A DNA stretch of 64,000 nt from Hyphomicrobium_A sp963724945 (GCA_963724945.1 CAVRWL010000003.1:2356001-2420000), one strand, 5' to 3'; shown: positions 38,575 through 46,964, counted from the first letter of the stretch. Made by a program: numbers and translations. The notes: generated from the letters alone by a model not told the origin.

Positions 38575-40310
38575 GTCTTGATCTTGGCCGGCCGGCTACG
38601 CTTGGCCTCCTCGGCCTTGAGCTCCTTCTTCGACAACTTGCCGATCATCGTCTTGGGGAGCTCGTCGCGGAACTCGATCACGGCCGGCATCTCGATTTTG
38701 GAGATGCGCGGCTTCAAGTGCTCGAGGATGTCGTGCTCCGAGGCGGTCATGCCGGGCTTCAATTTGATGAAGGCCTTGGGCGCCTCCCCGCGTTTTTGGT
38801 CCTTGATGCCGATGACGGTCACCTCGGCGACGCTCGCGTGCTCGTAGATCGCCTCCTCGATGCGGCGCGGATAGACGTTGAATCCGGAGGAGATGATGAG
38901 GTCCTTGATGCGGTCCTCGATGAAGAAGAAGCCGTCGGCGTCCATGCGGGCGACGTCGCCCGTGCGCAGGAAGTCGCCGACCGTCTGCTCTGCGGTCTCC
39001 TGCGGCCTCTTGTAGTAGCCGAGCATGACCTGTGGGCCCTTGATGCATATCTCGCCCTTCTCGCCGATGGGCACCTCTTTGGTTGGATCGGCGAGGTCGC
39101 GTAGCGAGATGATGGTGCCGGGCAGCGGCAGGCCGATAGAGCCGGGCTTCACGGGCCCCTCGAGCGGATTGCAGGTGACGACGGGGGAGGTCTCGGAGAG
39201 CCCGTAGCCTTCCACGACCTTGCAGCCGGTGACCGCCTCGAACTTCTGCTTGACCTCGACGGGAAGCGCGGCCCCGCCCGAGAGGCAAAACTTTAGCGAG
39301 GAGAGGTCGAAGCTCTTGATCTTGGAATGGTTCATGAGGGCGTTGAAGAGCGTGGGCACGCCCGGCATGACCGTCGGCTTCGTCCGGTCGATGAGGCGCA
39401 GCGCGTCGTCGAGCGAAAAGCGCGGCATGATGATGATCTCGGCACCCTTGGCGATGCCGAAGTTCATGACGACGGTGAGTGCGAAGACGTGGAAGAAGGG
39501 CAGGACGCCCAAGACGCGCTCCTCGCCATTGAGGAGATCGGGGGCCCAGGAGGCGACCTGCTGCACATTGACGTAGATGTTGGCGTGCGTGAGCATGGCC
39601 CCCTTCGGCGTGCCGGTGGTGCCGCCGGTGTATTGCAGCACGGCGACATCGCTCAAAGGATCGACCGCCACTGGAGCGAGGCGCCCGGCGCCGTCGAGCA
39701 GGTCGCCTTCGAGGATGATGCGGTCGCGCGCCGGCGACGCCTGCGGCCGGGCGAGGTCCTTCGATTTGAACAGCCGGAACAGCGCCGCCTTTGCGGGGGG
39801 CAGCAGCGGCGGGAACGGGCACACAAGCGCGCGCGGCAGCACCTGCGATTGCAGAAGCGCGTCGACCTTGTCGAACAGGACCTTCAAGTCGAGCGTCACC
39901 ATGAGCTCGGTGTCGCTGTCCTTGACCTGGCCCGCGAGCTCGCTGACCGTGTAGAGGGGATTGTAGTTGACGACGGTGCCGCCCGCTTTCAGCACGGCGA
40001 AGAAGTAGACGATGAAGGCCGGGGAGTTGGGCAGGAACAGGCCGACCTTCGTGCCCTTCTTGACGCCGTGGCGCTGCAGTCCGGCCGCCGCTCTGTCCAC
40101 GAGCCGGCCGAGCTCGGTGTAGGTCAACGTCTTGCCGAGAAAGTTGGTGCAGGGGAGCGTGCCGTGGCGCGCTATCGTGTCGTCGAGCAGGCTATAGAGC
40201 GGGGCCACGTTGAGCGGCATGCGCCAATCGACCCCGCGCGGGTAGCGCTTGAGCCACGGCGGGGCGAGGGCGGGCGTCTCCAGGTTGCTGCGGCGGCCTC
40301 GCGTTGCCAT
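38571..40310 (-). CDS. fadD: Long-chain fatty acid--CoA ligase
   Basis: A 579-residue AMP-forming acyl-CoA synthetase. The P-loop is LQYTGGTTGTPKGAML, followed by GYGLSETSPVVT, RTGDVARMDADGFF and the C-terminal GKLSKKELKAEE with the catalytic lysine in PKTMIGKLSKKEL. The start WLKRYPRGVDWRMP matches FadD-type ligases. It activates free fatty acids to acyl-CoA, the substrate for the facing fadE-fadJ-fadI genes. It overlaps cfa tail to tail by 4 bases. Confidence 0.95.
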   Translation of the reverse strand: MATRGRRSNLETPALAPPWLKRYPRGVDWRMPLNVAPLYSLLDDTIARHGTLPCTNFLGKTLTYTELGRLVDRAAAGLQRHGVKKGTKVGLFLPNSPAFIVYFFAVLKAGGTVVNYNPLYTVSELAGQVKDSDTELMVTLDLKVLFDKVDALLQSQVLPRALVCPFPPLLPPAKAALFRLFKSKDLARPQASPARDRIILEGDLLDGAGRLAPVAVDPLSDVAVLQYTGGTTGTPKGAMLTHANIYVNVQQVASWAPDLLNGEERVLGVLPFFHVFALTVVMNFGIAKGAEIIIMPRFSLDDALRLIDRTKPTVMPGVPTLFNALMNHSKIKSFDLSSLKFCLSGGAALPVEVKQKFEAVTGCKVVEGYGLSETSPVVTCNPLEGPVKPGSIGLPLPGTIISLRDLADPTKEVPIGEKGEICIKGPQVMLGYYKRPQETAEQTVGDFLRTGDVARMDADGFFFIEDRIKDLIISSGFNVYPRRIEEAIYEHASVAEVTVIGIKDQKRGEAPKAFIKLKPGMTASEHDILEHLKPRISKIEMPAVIEFRDELPKTMIGKLSKKELKAEEAKRSRPAKIKT

Positions 40311-40706
40311 TCGCGGGTTTCTCCCAGGGCGGCCCTGAACGCGCCGCCTAAGCCCGTTGGCGGATCGCGCCGGTCCGTTGCGAGACTAGGGTAATAGGAC
40401 CTTGAAATCCGCCTTGTTATTGAACACGTTTTCAAGCCGATGGCCATAGCGGGGACCGGCAGAGAGTTTAGAGCCGCAACGGTTGTGAAGAGGTTTTCCT
40501 GTAACGTGCGAGACAGCGGACGTAAGGAAAGGTTCCTATGCGTCTGCCGGCTTGGCCCTCAGGGCCGGCCGCCGGGCCTTCAGCTGGACTTGATTGACGT
40601 TTAAGGATATGTGACGCGTCAGCTTGTTGTGCTACTGGCCTGGCACTAGGTAGGAACGAAGCAGCACGGGCCTCCGGCTTGGTTTGCGCGGGGGTGGGAG
40701 AGTGAC
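40311..40706. other. Intergenic region between fadD and the ACP gene
   Basis: About 400 bases between divergent genes, with no convincing coding frame. It should carry promoters for fadD (minus) and the ACP-ketosynthase operon (plus). A GC-rich inverted region (GGCCCTCAGGGCC, about 40555-40567) is a perfect-looking short palindrome. I could not identify a promoter pair or a FadR-like operator with confidence. Confidence 0.4.
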
Positions 40707-40979
40707 ATGGACGAAGTCGGAACCAAGATTATCGAGATCCTAAAAAAGCACATGAAGGAGCCGCGCGACGACATCTCCTTGTCGACGCCGCTCACGGATC
40801 TCAAGATTGAGTCGCTCGACCTTGCGATGATCGTTTTCGACATCGAGGATACTTTCGGCATCGAAATTCCCTACAACGCGAACGAAGAGGTCGAGGACTT
40901 CAAGACCGTCGGCTCGGTCGTTGATCGGGTCAAGGATTTGATGGCCAAAGGGCCCGCAGCGGCGGGGGCCAAGGCCTGA
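40707..40979 (+). CDS. Acyl carrier protein
   Basis: A 90-residue acyl carrier protein. The phosphopantetheine serine is Ser36 in LTDLKIESLDLAMIVFDIED; the residue before it is Glu rather than the near-universal Asp of the DSL motif. The rest of the fold is normal, with helix 2 as LDLAMIVFDIEDTFG and IEIPYNANEEVEDFKTVGSVVDRV, plus an Ala-rich tail. Being next to a dedicated ketosynthase and far from fabD/fabG, it is probably a specialised carrier and not the housekeeping AcpP. A GGGGGTGGGAGAG site precedes the ATG. Confidence 0.93.
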   Translation: MDEVGTKIIEILKKHMKEPRDDISLSTPLTDLKIESLDLAMIVFDIEDTFGIEIPYNANEEVEDFKTVGSVVDRVKDLMAKGPAAAGAKA

Positions 40980-41086
40980 CGGTCGGTCCGCAAGGCCAGC
41001 GCAGCAAACCTCGCAGTCGGCAGACGTCAGACCGCAGTGTGTGCTCATCCCCCGGCGCCGCGCATGGCGCCCACAACCGCAGGTAA

Positions 41087-42340
41087 ATGGCAGCTATGGC
41101 AAAGGCGAACGGCGCACGCCGCGTCGTGGTGACGGGGACGGGCGTCGTCACGCCCATCGGCCTCACCGTCGACGACTTCTGGGCCTCGATGAAAGCCGGA
41201 AAGTGCGGCGTCACCGCGCTCGAAGGCTTTCCGCTCGAGGACTTGAAGATCCTAATCGCGGCGCAGATCAAGGACTTCGACCCCAAGGTGCGGTTGAAGC
41301 ATTTTCAACGCGACAAGCTCGTCATGCACGCCGACCGCTACTCGTGGTTTGCCGCCGCGGCCGCCGATGAGGCGGTGAAGGAATCCGGCCTCGCATTTCC
41401 CGTCGCCAACCCCTACCGCGCGGCCTGCATCATCGGCTCTGGCGCAGGCGGACTTGTCACCTTCGAGCAGTCCTACCGCTACCTGTTTCTGGAAGGACGG
41501 CGCGCGACGCATCCGCTGACACTGTTGCGCATCATCGGCTCCTCGGCGAGCGCCCATGTCGGCATCGAGTTCGGCATCAAGGGGCCGACGTTCGCCACCT
41601 GCAGCGCATGCTCGACGGCGACGCATGCGATCGGCATCGCACGCGATTATATCCGTCACGGCGTCGTCGATGTGGCGATTGCGGGCGCCTCCGAGGCGGT
41701 CATCACCTACGGCACCATGAAGGCCTGGCAGGCGCTGCACGTGCTCTCGCCCGAGGGCTGCTACCCGTTCGCCAAGAGACGCAACGGCACGGTGCTCGGC
41801 GAGGGATCCGGCATCCTGGTGATGGAATCGCTCGAGCACGCGCAAGCGCGCGGCGCCAAGATCCTCGCCGAGATCGTCGGCTACGGCATGTCGTCGGACG
41901 CCAAGGACATGGTGAACCCGGACATCGAGGGACCGATCGTGGCCATGCGCGACGCGCTGGCGGATGCTGGGTTGGCGCCGTCCGACATCGAGTACCTCAA
42001 CGCGCACGGCACCGCGACCACGATCAACGACGCCAACGAGACGCGCGCGATCAAAGGGGTGTTCGGCAATCACGCCAAGAACCTGGCGATCTCCTCCACC
42101 AAGTCGATGCACGGCCACCCGCTCGGCGCCAGCGGCAGCATCGAGGCGGCAGCCTGCATCCGCGCCATGCGGGAGAACTGGGTGCCGCCCACGATCGGTC
42201 TCGACGAGGCGGACCCCGAGTGCGACCTCGACTACATCCCCAATGTCGGGCGCGACCTCGAGGTCAACTACGCGATGTCGAACTCCTTCGCCTTCGGCGG
42301 CCTCAACGCGGTCATCGTGTTCGGGCCGCCCCCGGCCTGA
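41087..42340 (+). CDS. Beta-ketoacyl-ACP synthase family enzyme
   Basis: A 417-residue FabF-like condensing enzyme. The Cys-His-His set is complete: Cys175 in TCSACSTATHAIG, His in LNAHGTATTINDANE, and His in STKSMHGHPLGASGS. The C terminus (YAMSNSFAFGGLNAVIVF) is typical. It extends or primes acyl chains carried by the ACP encoded just upstream. It does not sit with fabG, fabZ or lpxL, so a role in a side product or a special lipid is more likely than bulk fatty-acid synthesis. The next gene starts 2 bases after its stop, suggesting coupled translation. Confidence 0.93.
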   Translation: MAAMAKANGARRVVVTGTGVVTPIGLTVDDFWASMKAGKCGVTALEGFPLEDLKILIAAQIKDFDPKVRLKHFQRDKLVMHADRYSWFAAAAADEAVKESGLAFPVANPYRAACIIGSGAGGLVTFEQSYRYLFLEGRRATHPLTLLRIIGSSASAHVGIEFGIKGPTFATCSACSTATHAIGIARDYIRHGVVDVAIAGASEAVITYGTMKAWQALHVLSPEGCYPFAKRRNGTVLGEGSGILVMESLEHAQARGAKILAEIVGYGMSSDAKDMVNPDIEGPIVAMRDALADAGLAPSDIEYLNAHGTATTINDANETRAIKGVFGNHAKNLAISSTKSMHGHPLGASGSIEAAACIRAMRENWVPPTIGLDEADPECDLDYIPNVGRDLEVNYAMSNSFAFGGLNAVIVFGPPPA

Positions 42341-42342
42341 CG

Positions 42343-42753
42343 GTGGCGACCAACCGCCGCGCCACAAAGCCGCAAGGCCGCCGCGTCCTCATCGCCGCCG
42401 GCCGCGTCATAATCCGCGCCGAGCTCTTGGATACGCCGACGGCGGACAGGCTCTGGCAGGCGTTGCCGCTCCATTCGACGGCCGAGACCTGGGGGCGGTC
42501 GATCCGCTTCGAGACGCCCGTGGAATCAGGGCGCGAGCGCAATGCCCGCCTGCTCGTAGCGCCGGGCGACATCTGCTTCTCCGTCGAGGACGACCGGGTG
42601 ATTATTGCCTTCGGGGCGACCCCCATCTCGCGGGTGGGCGAGCTCCGGTTGGCGCGCCCCTGCAACCTATGGGCCCCTGCGTTGGATGACGTCGGGGTAT
42701 TGAAGGCGGTGCGTCCAGGTGAGAAAGTATCCCTAACGCCAGCGGAAGACTGA
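42343..42753 (+). CDS. Cyclophilin-like fold protein, copy 1 (PF04126-like)
   Basis: A 136-residue protein starting at GTG two bases after the ketosynthase stop. It reads GRRVLIAAGRVIIRAELLDTP, TADRLWQALPLHSTAETWG, then ISRVGELRLARPCNLWAPALDD and a VLKAVRPGEKV end, which matches the small cyclophilin-like family typified by Thermotoga TM1367 (PF04126, from memory). Members lack proven prolyl isomerase activity and have no assigned role. It is a clear paralogue of the next gene. Its place inside an ACP-ketosynthase operon is the only functional hint. Confidence 0.75.
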   Translation: MATNRRATKPQGRRVLIAAGRVIIRAELLDTPTADRLWQALPLHSTAETWGRSIRFETPVESGRERNARLLVAPGDICFSVEDDRVIIAFGATPISRVGELRLARPCNLWAPALDDVGVLKAVRPGEKVSLTPAED

Positions 42754-42774
42754 CGGGCCCCAGGGAGGCGCGCG

Positions 42775-43167
42775 ATGCGGGAGATTCTGATCCGGGCGGG
42801 AAAAGTGGCGATCCGCGCCCGACTCCTCAAGACGCCGACGGCGGAGCGGATATGGGCGGCGCTGCCCATCCGCGCGCAGGCGCAGATGTGGGGGCATGAG
42901 GTCTACTTCGGCGCACCGGTGTCCTCGGACTGCGAGCCGGAGGCGCGCGAGGTCGTGAGCGCCGGCGAGATCGCCTTCTGGCCGGATGGCAACGCGATCG
43001 CCATCGGCTTCGGGCCGACGCCGATGTCCAAGAAGGGCGAGATCCGCATGGCGAGCCGCTGCAACATCTGGGCGCTCGCGCTCGACGACGTGAGCTCCCT
43101 GAAGTCGGTGCACGCGGGCGAGGACGTGACGGTCGTCGAGGCGAACGGGCACGGCCGCAAGCGCTGA
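42775..43167 (+). CDS. Cyclophilin-like fold protein, copy 2 (PF04126-like)
   Basis: A 130-residue protein of the same family as the gene before it: REILIRAGKVAIRARLLKTP, TAERIWAALPI, MWGHEVYFGAPV, GEIAFWPDGNAIAIGFGPTPMS, then MASRCNIWALALDD. It matches the TM1367-type consensus more closely than copy 1. The pair arose by an old tandem duplication, given the moderate identity. It follows copy 1 by 21 bases with a CAGGGAGG ribosome site. Its function is unknown; binding of a small molecule in the cyclophilin-like pocket is plausible. Confidence 0.8.
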   Translation: MREILIRAGKVAIRARLLKTPTAERIWAALPIRAQAQMWGHEVYFGAPVSSDCEPEAREVVSAGEIAFWPDGNAIAIGFGPTPMSKKGEIRMASRCNIWALALDDVSSLKSVHAGEDVTVVEANGHGRKR

Positions 43168-43233
43168 CGGCGGCGCAAGCACGACCAAGGGGTGTCCGCG
43201 CCCCATTCAGCTGAACCGTGTGGGTGCCCTTCG

Positions 43234-43925
43234 ATGGCGCTGAAGCTCTATTACCACCCGCTGTCCTCCTTCTGTCACAAGGTGCTCATCGCTCTCTACG
43301 AGAACGATACGCCCTTTAGCGGCGAGATCGTCGACTTGGGGAACAAGGGCGCGCACGAGCGCTTTTTCGGCCTGTGGCCCATCGGCAAGATGCCGCTTCT
43401 GCATGATGAAAGCCTCGAGCGGACCGTTCCCGGATCGTCGATCATCATCGAGTACCTCGACCGGCATTATCCCGGTCCGCGCAAGTTGCTGCCCAAAGAG
43501 GAGGCCCATGCCTCGATGCGCGCCTGTGGGACCGCTTCTTCGATCACTACGTGCAGTTTCCCATGCAGAAGATCGTCACCGATCGGCTGCGGGCGGCGGG
43601 CGAGCACGATCCGCGTGGCGTGGCCGAGGCGAGGGCGACGCTAAAGACCGCCTACGGCATGCTGGAAAAGGAGGTGGCGGGCAAACCCTGGGTCATCGGC
43701 GAGGGTTTTAGCTTGGCGGATTGCGCGGCCGCGCCGGCGCTGTTCTTCGCCGATATTGTCGAGCCGTTCTCACCGGCCCACCCAAATGTGGCGGCCTATT
43801 TTGAGCGCCTCCTCGAGCGTCCCTCCTTCGAGCGCGTCATCGCCGAAGCGCGTCCCTATTTTCCGCTCTTCCCCTACAAGGAGTTGATCCCCGCGCGCTT
43901 CCTTGATGTCGATGAGGTGCGGTGA
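43234..43925 (+). CDS. Glutathione S-transferase family protein, with an apparent one-base frameshift
   Basis: A GST-like protein in two frames. The N-terminal thioredoxin-like domain (LKLYYHPLSSFCHKVLIALYE, then WPIGKMPLLHD and SIIIEYLDRHYPGP) has the Ser-x-x-Cys active-site region, and the helical domain (LWDRFFDHYVQFPMQKI onward, WVIGEGFSLADCAAAPALFF) follows in the -1 frame. One base is missing at about 43505-43513; restoring it gives ARLWDRFFDHYV and a normal 230-residue protein. It lies 66 bases after the cyclophilin-like pair and may belong to that operon. Both domains are otherwise intact, so a sequence error is likely. Confidence 0.8.
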
Positions 43926-43961
43926 ACGGGCGCCTACCAACCGAGACTATGCGGCAAAGGT

Positions 43962-44037
43962 TGGTGGGCCCGCCAGGATTCGAACCTGGAACCAGACGGT
44001 TATGAGCCGCCAGCTCTAACCATTGAGCTACGGGCCC
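43962..44037 (-). tRNA. tRNA with anticodon CAT, probably tRNA-Ile2
   Basis: A 76-base tRNA with CCA encoded. The acceptor stem is GGGCCCG/CGGGCCC with discriminator A, the D arm is TAGCTCAATGGTTAGAGC, the anticodon stem-loop is GGCGG-CTCATAA-CCGTC and the T loop is GGTTCGAATCC. The CAT anticodon allows Met or lysidine-modified Ile2; the GGGCCCG acceptor and overall sequence match alphaproteobacterial tRNA-Ile2, which reads AUA codons after TilS modification. Confidence 0.9.
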
Positions 44038-44191
44038 AGCAAAAACTCGGGCCGCGCGCCTCTATAGCGTGGAAGCTGCCCTGATAGAAGTCCGGCGCGC
44101 CGTTCGAAACGGCCGCTCCGCCCGATTCTTCCGCGAACGCGGCCTAGGCTCGCTCGAGCCACACATGGAGCCCAAAACAATGGAGCCGAAG

Positions 44192-44893
44192 ATGCGCATC
44201 CTGCCCCTCTTGCTCAGTCCTCTACTCGCGGGGCTCGTCCTCGCGGCACCGGGAGCGCGCGCCGAGAGCGTCGCCGATGCGCGCCGCATCACCGTGTCGG
44301 CGAGCGGGCAGGTCGAGGCGGTGCCCGATCAGGCCCGCATCTCGAGCGGCGTCACCACGGAGGCGGCGACGGCGAAGGAAGCCTTGGCTGAGAACTCCGC
44401 CGCCATGCAGAAGCTCATCGACGGCCTCAAGGCGAGCGGCGTCGCGGCCAAGGACATCCAGACCTCGTCCTTGCGCGTCGAGCCGCGCTATACGCGGCCC
44501 AAGGAGGGCGAGGCGCCCAAGATCGACGGCTACCGCGTGACGAACCAGGTCGGCATCACCGCGCGCAACCTGGATAAGCTCGGCGAGATCCTCGACAAGG
44601 TGGTGAGCCTCGGCGCCAACGAGATGGGTGGGCTCGCCTTCGAAGTGAGCGCGGCCGAGACGCTGCGCGATGAGGCACGCAAGGACGCCGTCGCCAACGC
44701 CAAGCGCCGCGCCGAGCTCTACGCTGCGGCCGCCAGCGTGGAGCTGGGCGATGTCTTGAAGATCGACGAGGGCGGCGCGGATTTTGGCCCGCAGGCGATG
44801 CCGATGGCGCGCGCGATGAAGGCGGCCGTGCCGATCGAGCGCGGCACCGAGACCCTTTCGGCCCAGGTCACGATCACCTGGGCCTTGAAGTAG
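44192..44893 (+). CDS. Exported SIMPL-domain protein (DUF541)
   Basis: A 233-residue protein with a signal peptide (MRILPLLLSPLLAGLVLAAPGARA) and a SIMPL domain: RRITVSASGQVEAVPDQARISSGV, QKLIDGLKASGVAAKDIQTSSL, YRVTNQVGITARNLDKLGEILD, and the final ETLSAQVTITWAL strand. The family (YggE/BP26-like) forms channel-like periplasmic oligomers and is linked to oxidative stress in E. coli; the role here is not known. TGGAG seven bases upstream supports the start at 44192; 44180 and 44165 are alternatives. Confidence 0.88.
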   Translation: MRILPLLLSPLLAGLVLAAPGARAESVADARRITVSASGQVEAVPDQARISSGVTTEAATAKEALAENSAAMQKLIDGLKASGVAAKDIQTSSLRVEPRYTRPKEGEAPKIDGYRVTNQVGITARNLDKLGEILDKVVSLGANEMGGLAFEVSAAETLRDEARKDAVANAKRRAELYAAAASVELGDVLKIDEGGADFGPQAMPMARAMKAAVPIERGTETLSAQVTITWALK

Positions 44894-44907
44894 GGAAGGC
44901 GCCCGCT

Positions 44908-45816
44908 TCAGTTGAGGGCGATGACCTCGGCCTTGTCCTTGAGCGGGGCGGCGCCGGGCTGGTGCGCCCAGTCGACATAGTTGCGCATCTCGCCTTCCGA
45001 GCGCAGCTCACCGAGACGGCGCAGGTTGACTATGGCGGTGACCCATTGCGGCTGATTGAGCGTGCCCTCGGCGAGGACGCCGTCGTCGGACACCGACGGC
45101 TCGGAGGGCACGTAGATGCCCGCCGCCCCGACGTTGCGGTCGACCGCGGGCGACCATAAGGCGTCGCCAACGGTCGGGCTGACGACGGTCGCGACCTGGT
45201 TCTCGAGCGCACGCGCGCGCGCCGCCGTGCGCACGCGGTGGTAGCCCGATACGCGCTCCGTGCACGAGGGAACGAGGACGACCTCGGCGCCGGCCTCCGC
45301 CATGGCGCGCGCCAGAAGCGGGAACTCGCTGTCGTAGCAGATCGCAACGCCGATGCGCCCGAGCGCGGTGTCGAACACGCACGTGGGGCCGCCGGGCGCG
45401 ATCCCCCACTCCCATTCGAACGGCGTCATGATGCGCTTCTCCTGCACGCCGACGCTGCCCCAGGGGGTGACGAGCTGCGCGGCGTTGACGTAGCGGGCGT
45501 TGCCCCTACGGACGGGGCCGCTGCCGACGAGGATGTGCACCTTGTGCTTGGCCGCGAGCTCGCGGTGGACGGCGACGCGCTCGCGCTCGAGGTCGGCGAC
45601 GGCCTTGAGCGTGGCCTCGAGGCTTCCCGATACCTTCGGGCCGAACGTCGACGCCTGCTCGATCGCGGCGTACTCGGGAAAGACGAGGAGATCGGCGCCC
45701 GTCGCGGCACCTTCGGCGACCCAACGTGCGATCTTGTCCCGCCACGCCTCCTGCGTCGCGGGCTGATCGATCGGGTACTGCGCGGCGGCAACCGTGAGCG
45801 TCTCGCGCGCCACCAT
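44908..45816 (-). CDS. Carbon-nitrogen hydrolase (nitrilase superfamily)
   Basis: A 302-residue nitrilase-superfamily amidase. The catalytic triad is visible: Glu48 (LLVFPEYA), Lys127 (GVQEKRIM) and Cys160 (IGVAICYDSEFP). No second domain is present, so this is a stand-alone amidohydrolase, perhaps for an omega-amide or N-carbamoyl compound. The substrate cannot be predicted. A GNAT gene follows upstream on the same strand after a 65-base gap holding a short hairpin. Confidence 0.9.
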   Translation of the reverse strand: MVARETLTVAAAQYPIDQPATQEAWRDKIARWVAEGAATGADLLVFPEYAAIEQASTFGPKVSGSLEATLKAVADLERERVAVHRELAAKHKVHILVGSGPVRRGNARYVNAAQLVTPWGSVGVQEKRIMTPFEWEWGIAPGGPTCVFDTALGRIGVAICYDSEFPLLARAMAEAGAEVVLVPSCTERVSGYHRVRTAARARALENQVATVVSPTVGDALWSPAVDRNVGAAGIYVPSEPSVSDDGVLAEGTLNQPQWVTAIVNLRRLGELRSEGEMRNYVDWAHQPGAAPLKDKAEVIALN

Positions 45817-45849
45817 GTCCTCTCCTCCGGGTTGCTAGGCGATTTGCAG

Positions 45850-45867
45850 GCTCCCAAAATGGGGAGC
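45850..45867 (-). terminator. Short hairpin between GNAT and nitrilase genes
   Basis: GCTCCC at 45850-45855 pairs with GGGAGC at 45862-45867 around a 6-base A-rich loop. It lies just after the GNAT gene on the minus strand and has no U-tract, so it could be a weak terminator or an mRNA-stabilising element. Confidence 0.35.
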
Positions 45868-45881
45868 GTTAGCCGGCCCGG

Positions 45882-46472
45882 CTAGAGCGCCTTCATCCAG
45901 AATTGCATCAAGTGCTCGGTCTCCTCCGGCTCGTCGATGTCCTTCCAGGAGTAGGTGGCGACAAGCCCGTCGACCGGCGCATAGCCGCGCTTCCTCCAGA
46001 AACCGTCGAGCGGGCGGTAGTCGGCGGGCTTCAAAGGGTGATCCTCGGCGCGCACGACGCGGCAGAAGGTTGAGTGCGTGAAGCCGCCGAGCCGGTAGGC
46101 GTGCGCCTCGCGCCCATCGAAGAAGGCGTTGCCTAGTCCATGCCCCCGATACTCCTTCAGAAGCACAGACTCCCCGCAATAGAAGATCTTGGCGATGTCA
46201 TAGCCGGCCCGCTCGAAGGGTTCGGCGAACTCATCGGCGTGCTCGACCATCGGGGCGGCGGTGGAGGCACCGACAATTCTGTCGCCGTCCCTCGCGATGA
46301 CGCATACGGCATGCTCGGCCGCGGCAAGTTTGGCGAGGTATTTCTCCTCGTACTCGATGGTGCCATCGTAGAGATAAGGCCAGTCGCGGAACACGACGAT
46401 GCGCAGGCGCGCCAGGTCGGACAAGACCGTCCCGATCTCCCCGCCGACGAGCGATGTCACCTCGAGCGCCAT
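45882..46472 (-). CDS. GNAT-family N-acetyltransferase
   Basis: A 196-residue GNAT protein. It starts LEVTSLVGGEIGTVLSDLARLRIVVFRDWPYLYDG, and the acetyl-CoA loop is ESVLLKEYRGHGLGNAFFDGRE. The C-terminal half (FTHSTFCRVVRAEDHPLKPADYRPLDGFWRKRGY) is typical of a subgroup found across proteobacteria with unknown substrate. The start at 46472 removes a basic upstream extension that does not look like protein; the longer frame reaches 46574. Confidence 0.85.
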   Translation of the reverse strand: MALEVTSLVGGEIGTVLSDLARLRIVVFRDWPYLYDGTIEYEEKYLAKLAAAEHAVCVIARDGDRIVGASTAAPMVEHADEFAEPFERAGYDIAKIFYCGESVLLKEYRGHGLGNAFFDGREAHAYRLGGFTHSTFCRVVRAEDHPLKPADYRPLDGFWRKRGYAPVDGLVATYSWKDIDEPEETEHLMQFWMKAL

Positions 46473-46545
46473 CTTAGCGGATCCTTGGCTAGCTCGTCGC
46501 GACCTTTGGCCCAATCGCGGAACGACCCTAGTTCTTTGTCTTGTC

Positions 46546-46588
46546 GTGCTTCTTATCGGAAAACCGCTTCCCACTTTTCCGGAAGCAC
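46546..46588. repeat. Dispersed palindromic element of Hyphomicrobiales type
   Basis: A 43-base imperfect palindrome between the GNAT and panD genes. GTGCTTC (46546-46552) pairs with GAAGCAC (46582-46588), and inside it GGAAAA (46558-46563) pairs with TTTTCC (46575-46580). I recall closely similar intergenic sequences with GGAAAA...CTTTTCC arms, often ending in CTCTAG, scattered through many Hyphomicrobiales genomes. Only one copy was noticed in this window. It may act as an mRNA 3' end element. Confidence 0.6.
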
Positions 46589-46589
46589 T

Positions 46590-46964
46590 CTAGTTGGAGC
46601 CGGGCGTGCTGGTTATGCGCTCGATCTTGTTCGATGGCCCCAGGACCACGACGCGCGGCTTGTGCGCCTTGGCCTCCTCCATGGTCATCTGGGCGTAGGC
46701 GCAGATGATGATCTTGTCGCCGACGGAGGCTTTGCGGGCCGCAGCGCCATTGAGGGCGATCTCGCCCGAGCCGGCCTTGCCCTCGATCACGTAGGTGGTG
46801 AAGCGCTCACCGTTGTCGATGTTGTAGATCTCGATGTGCTCGTTGACGAGGAGGCCAGCAGCGCTGATCAGCTCAGCGTCAATCGCGAGCGAGCCCTGAT
46901 AGTGGAGGTCGCATTGCGTGACGCTGGCGCGGTGCAGCTTGCATCTCAGAATCTTCACGAGCAT
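46590..46964 (-). CDS. panD: Aspartate 1-decarboxylase
   Basis: A 124-residue PanD, which makes beta-alanine for pantothenate and CoA. The self-processing site is Gly24-Ser25 in LHYQGSLAID, where cleavage creates the pyruvoyl group on Ser25. The start MLVKILRCKLHRASVT is standard and fixes the ATG at 46964, though the frame is open to 47054. Lys9 and Tyr22 (in HYQGS) are present. The gene stands alone; panB and panC are not in the window. Confidence 0.96.
   Translation of the reverse strand: MLVKILRCKLHRASVTQCDLHYQGSLAIDAELISAAGLLVNEHIEIYNIDNGERFTTYVIEGKAGSGEIALNGAAARKASVGDKIIICAYAQMTMEEAKAHKPRVVVLGPSNKIERITSTPGSN

Noticed and set aside
40311..40706. Sigma-54 promoter (TGGCAC near 40643)
   Set aside because: The TGGCAC is not followed by TTGC(A/T) at the right spacing.
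41608..42342. Long plus-strand frame reading through the ketosynthase into the first cyclophilin-like gene as one protein
   Set aside because: Its first part is out of frame with the ketosynthase and Arg-rich; only the part after the GTG at 42343 has family similarity.
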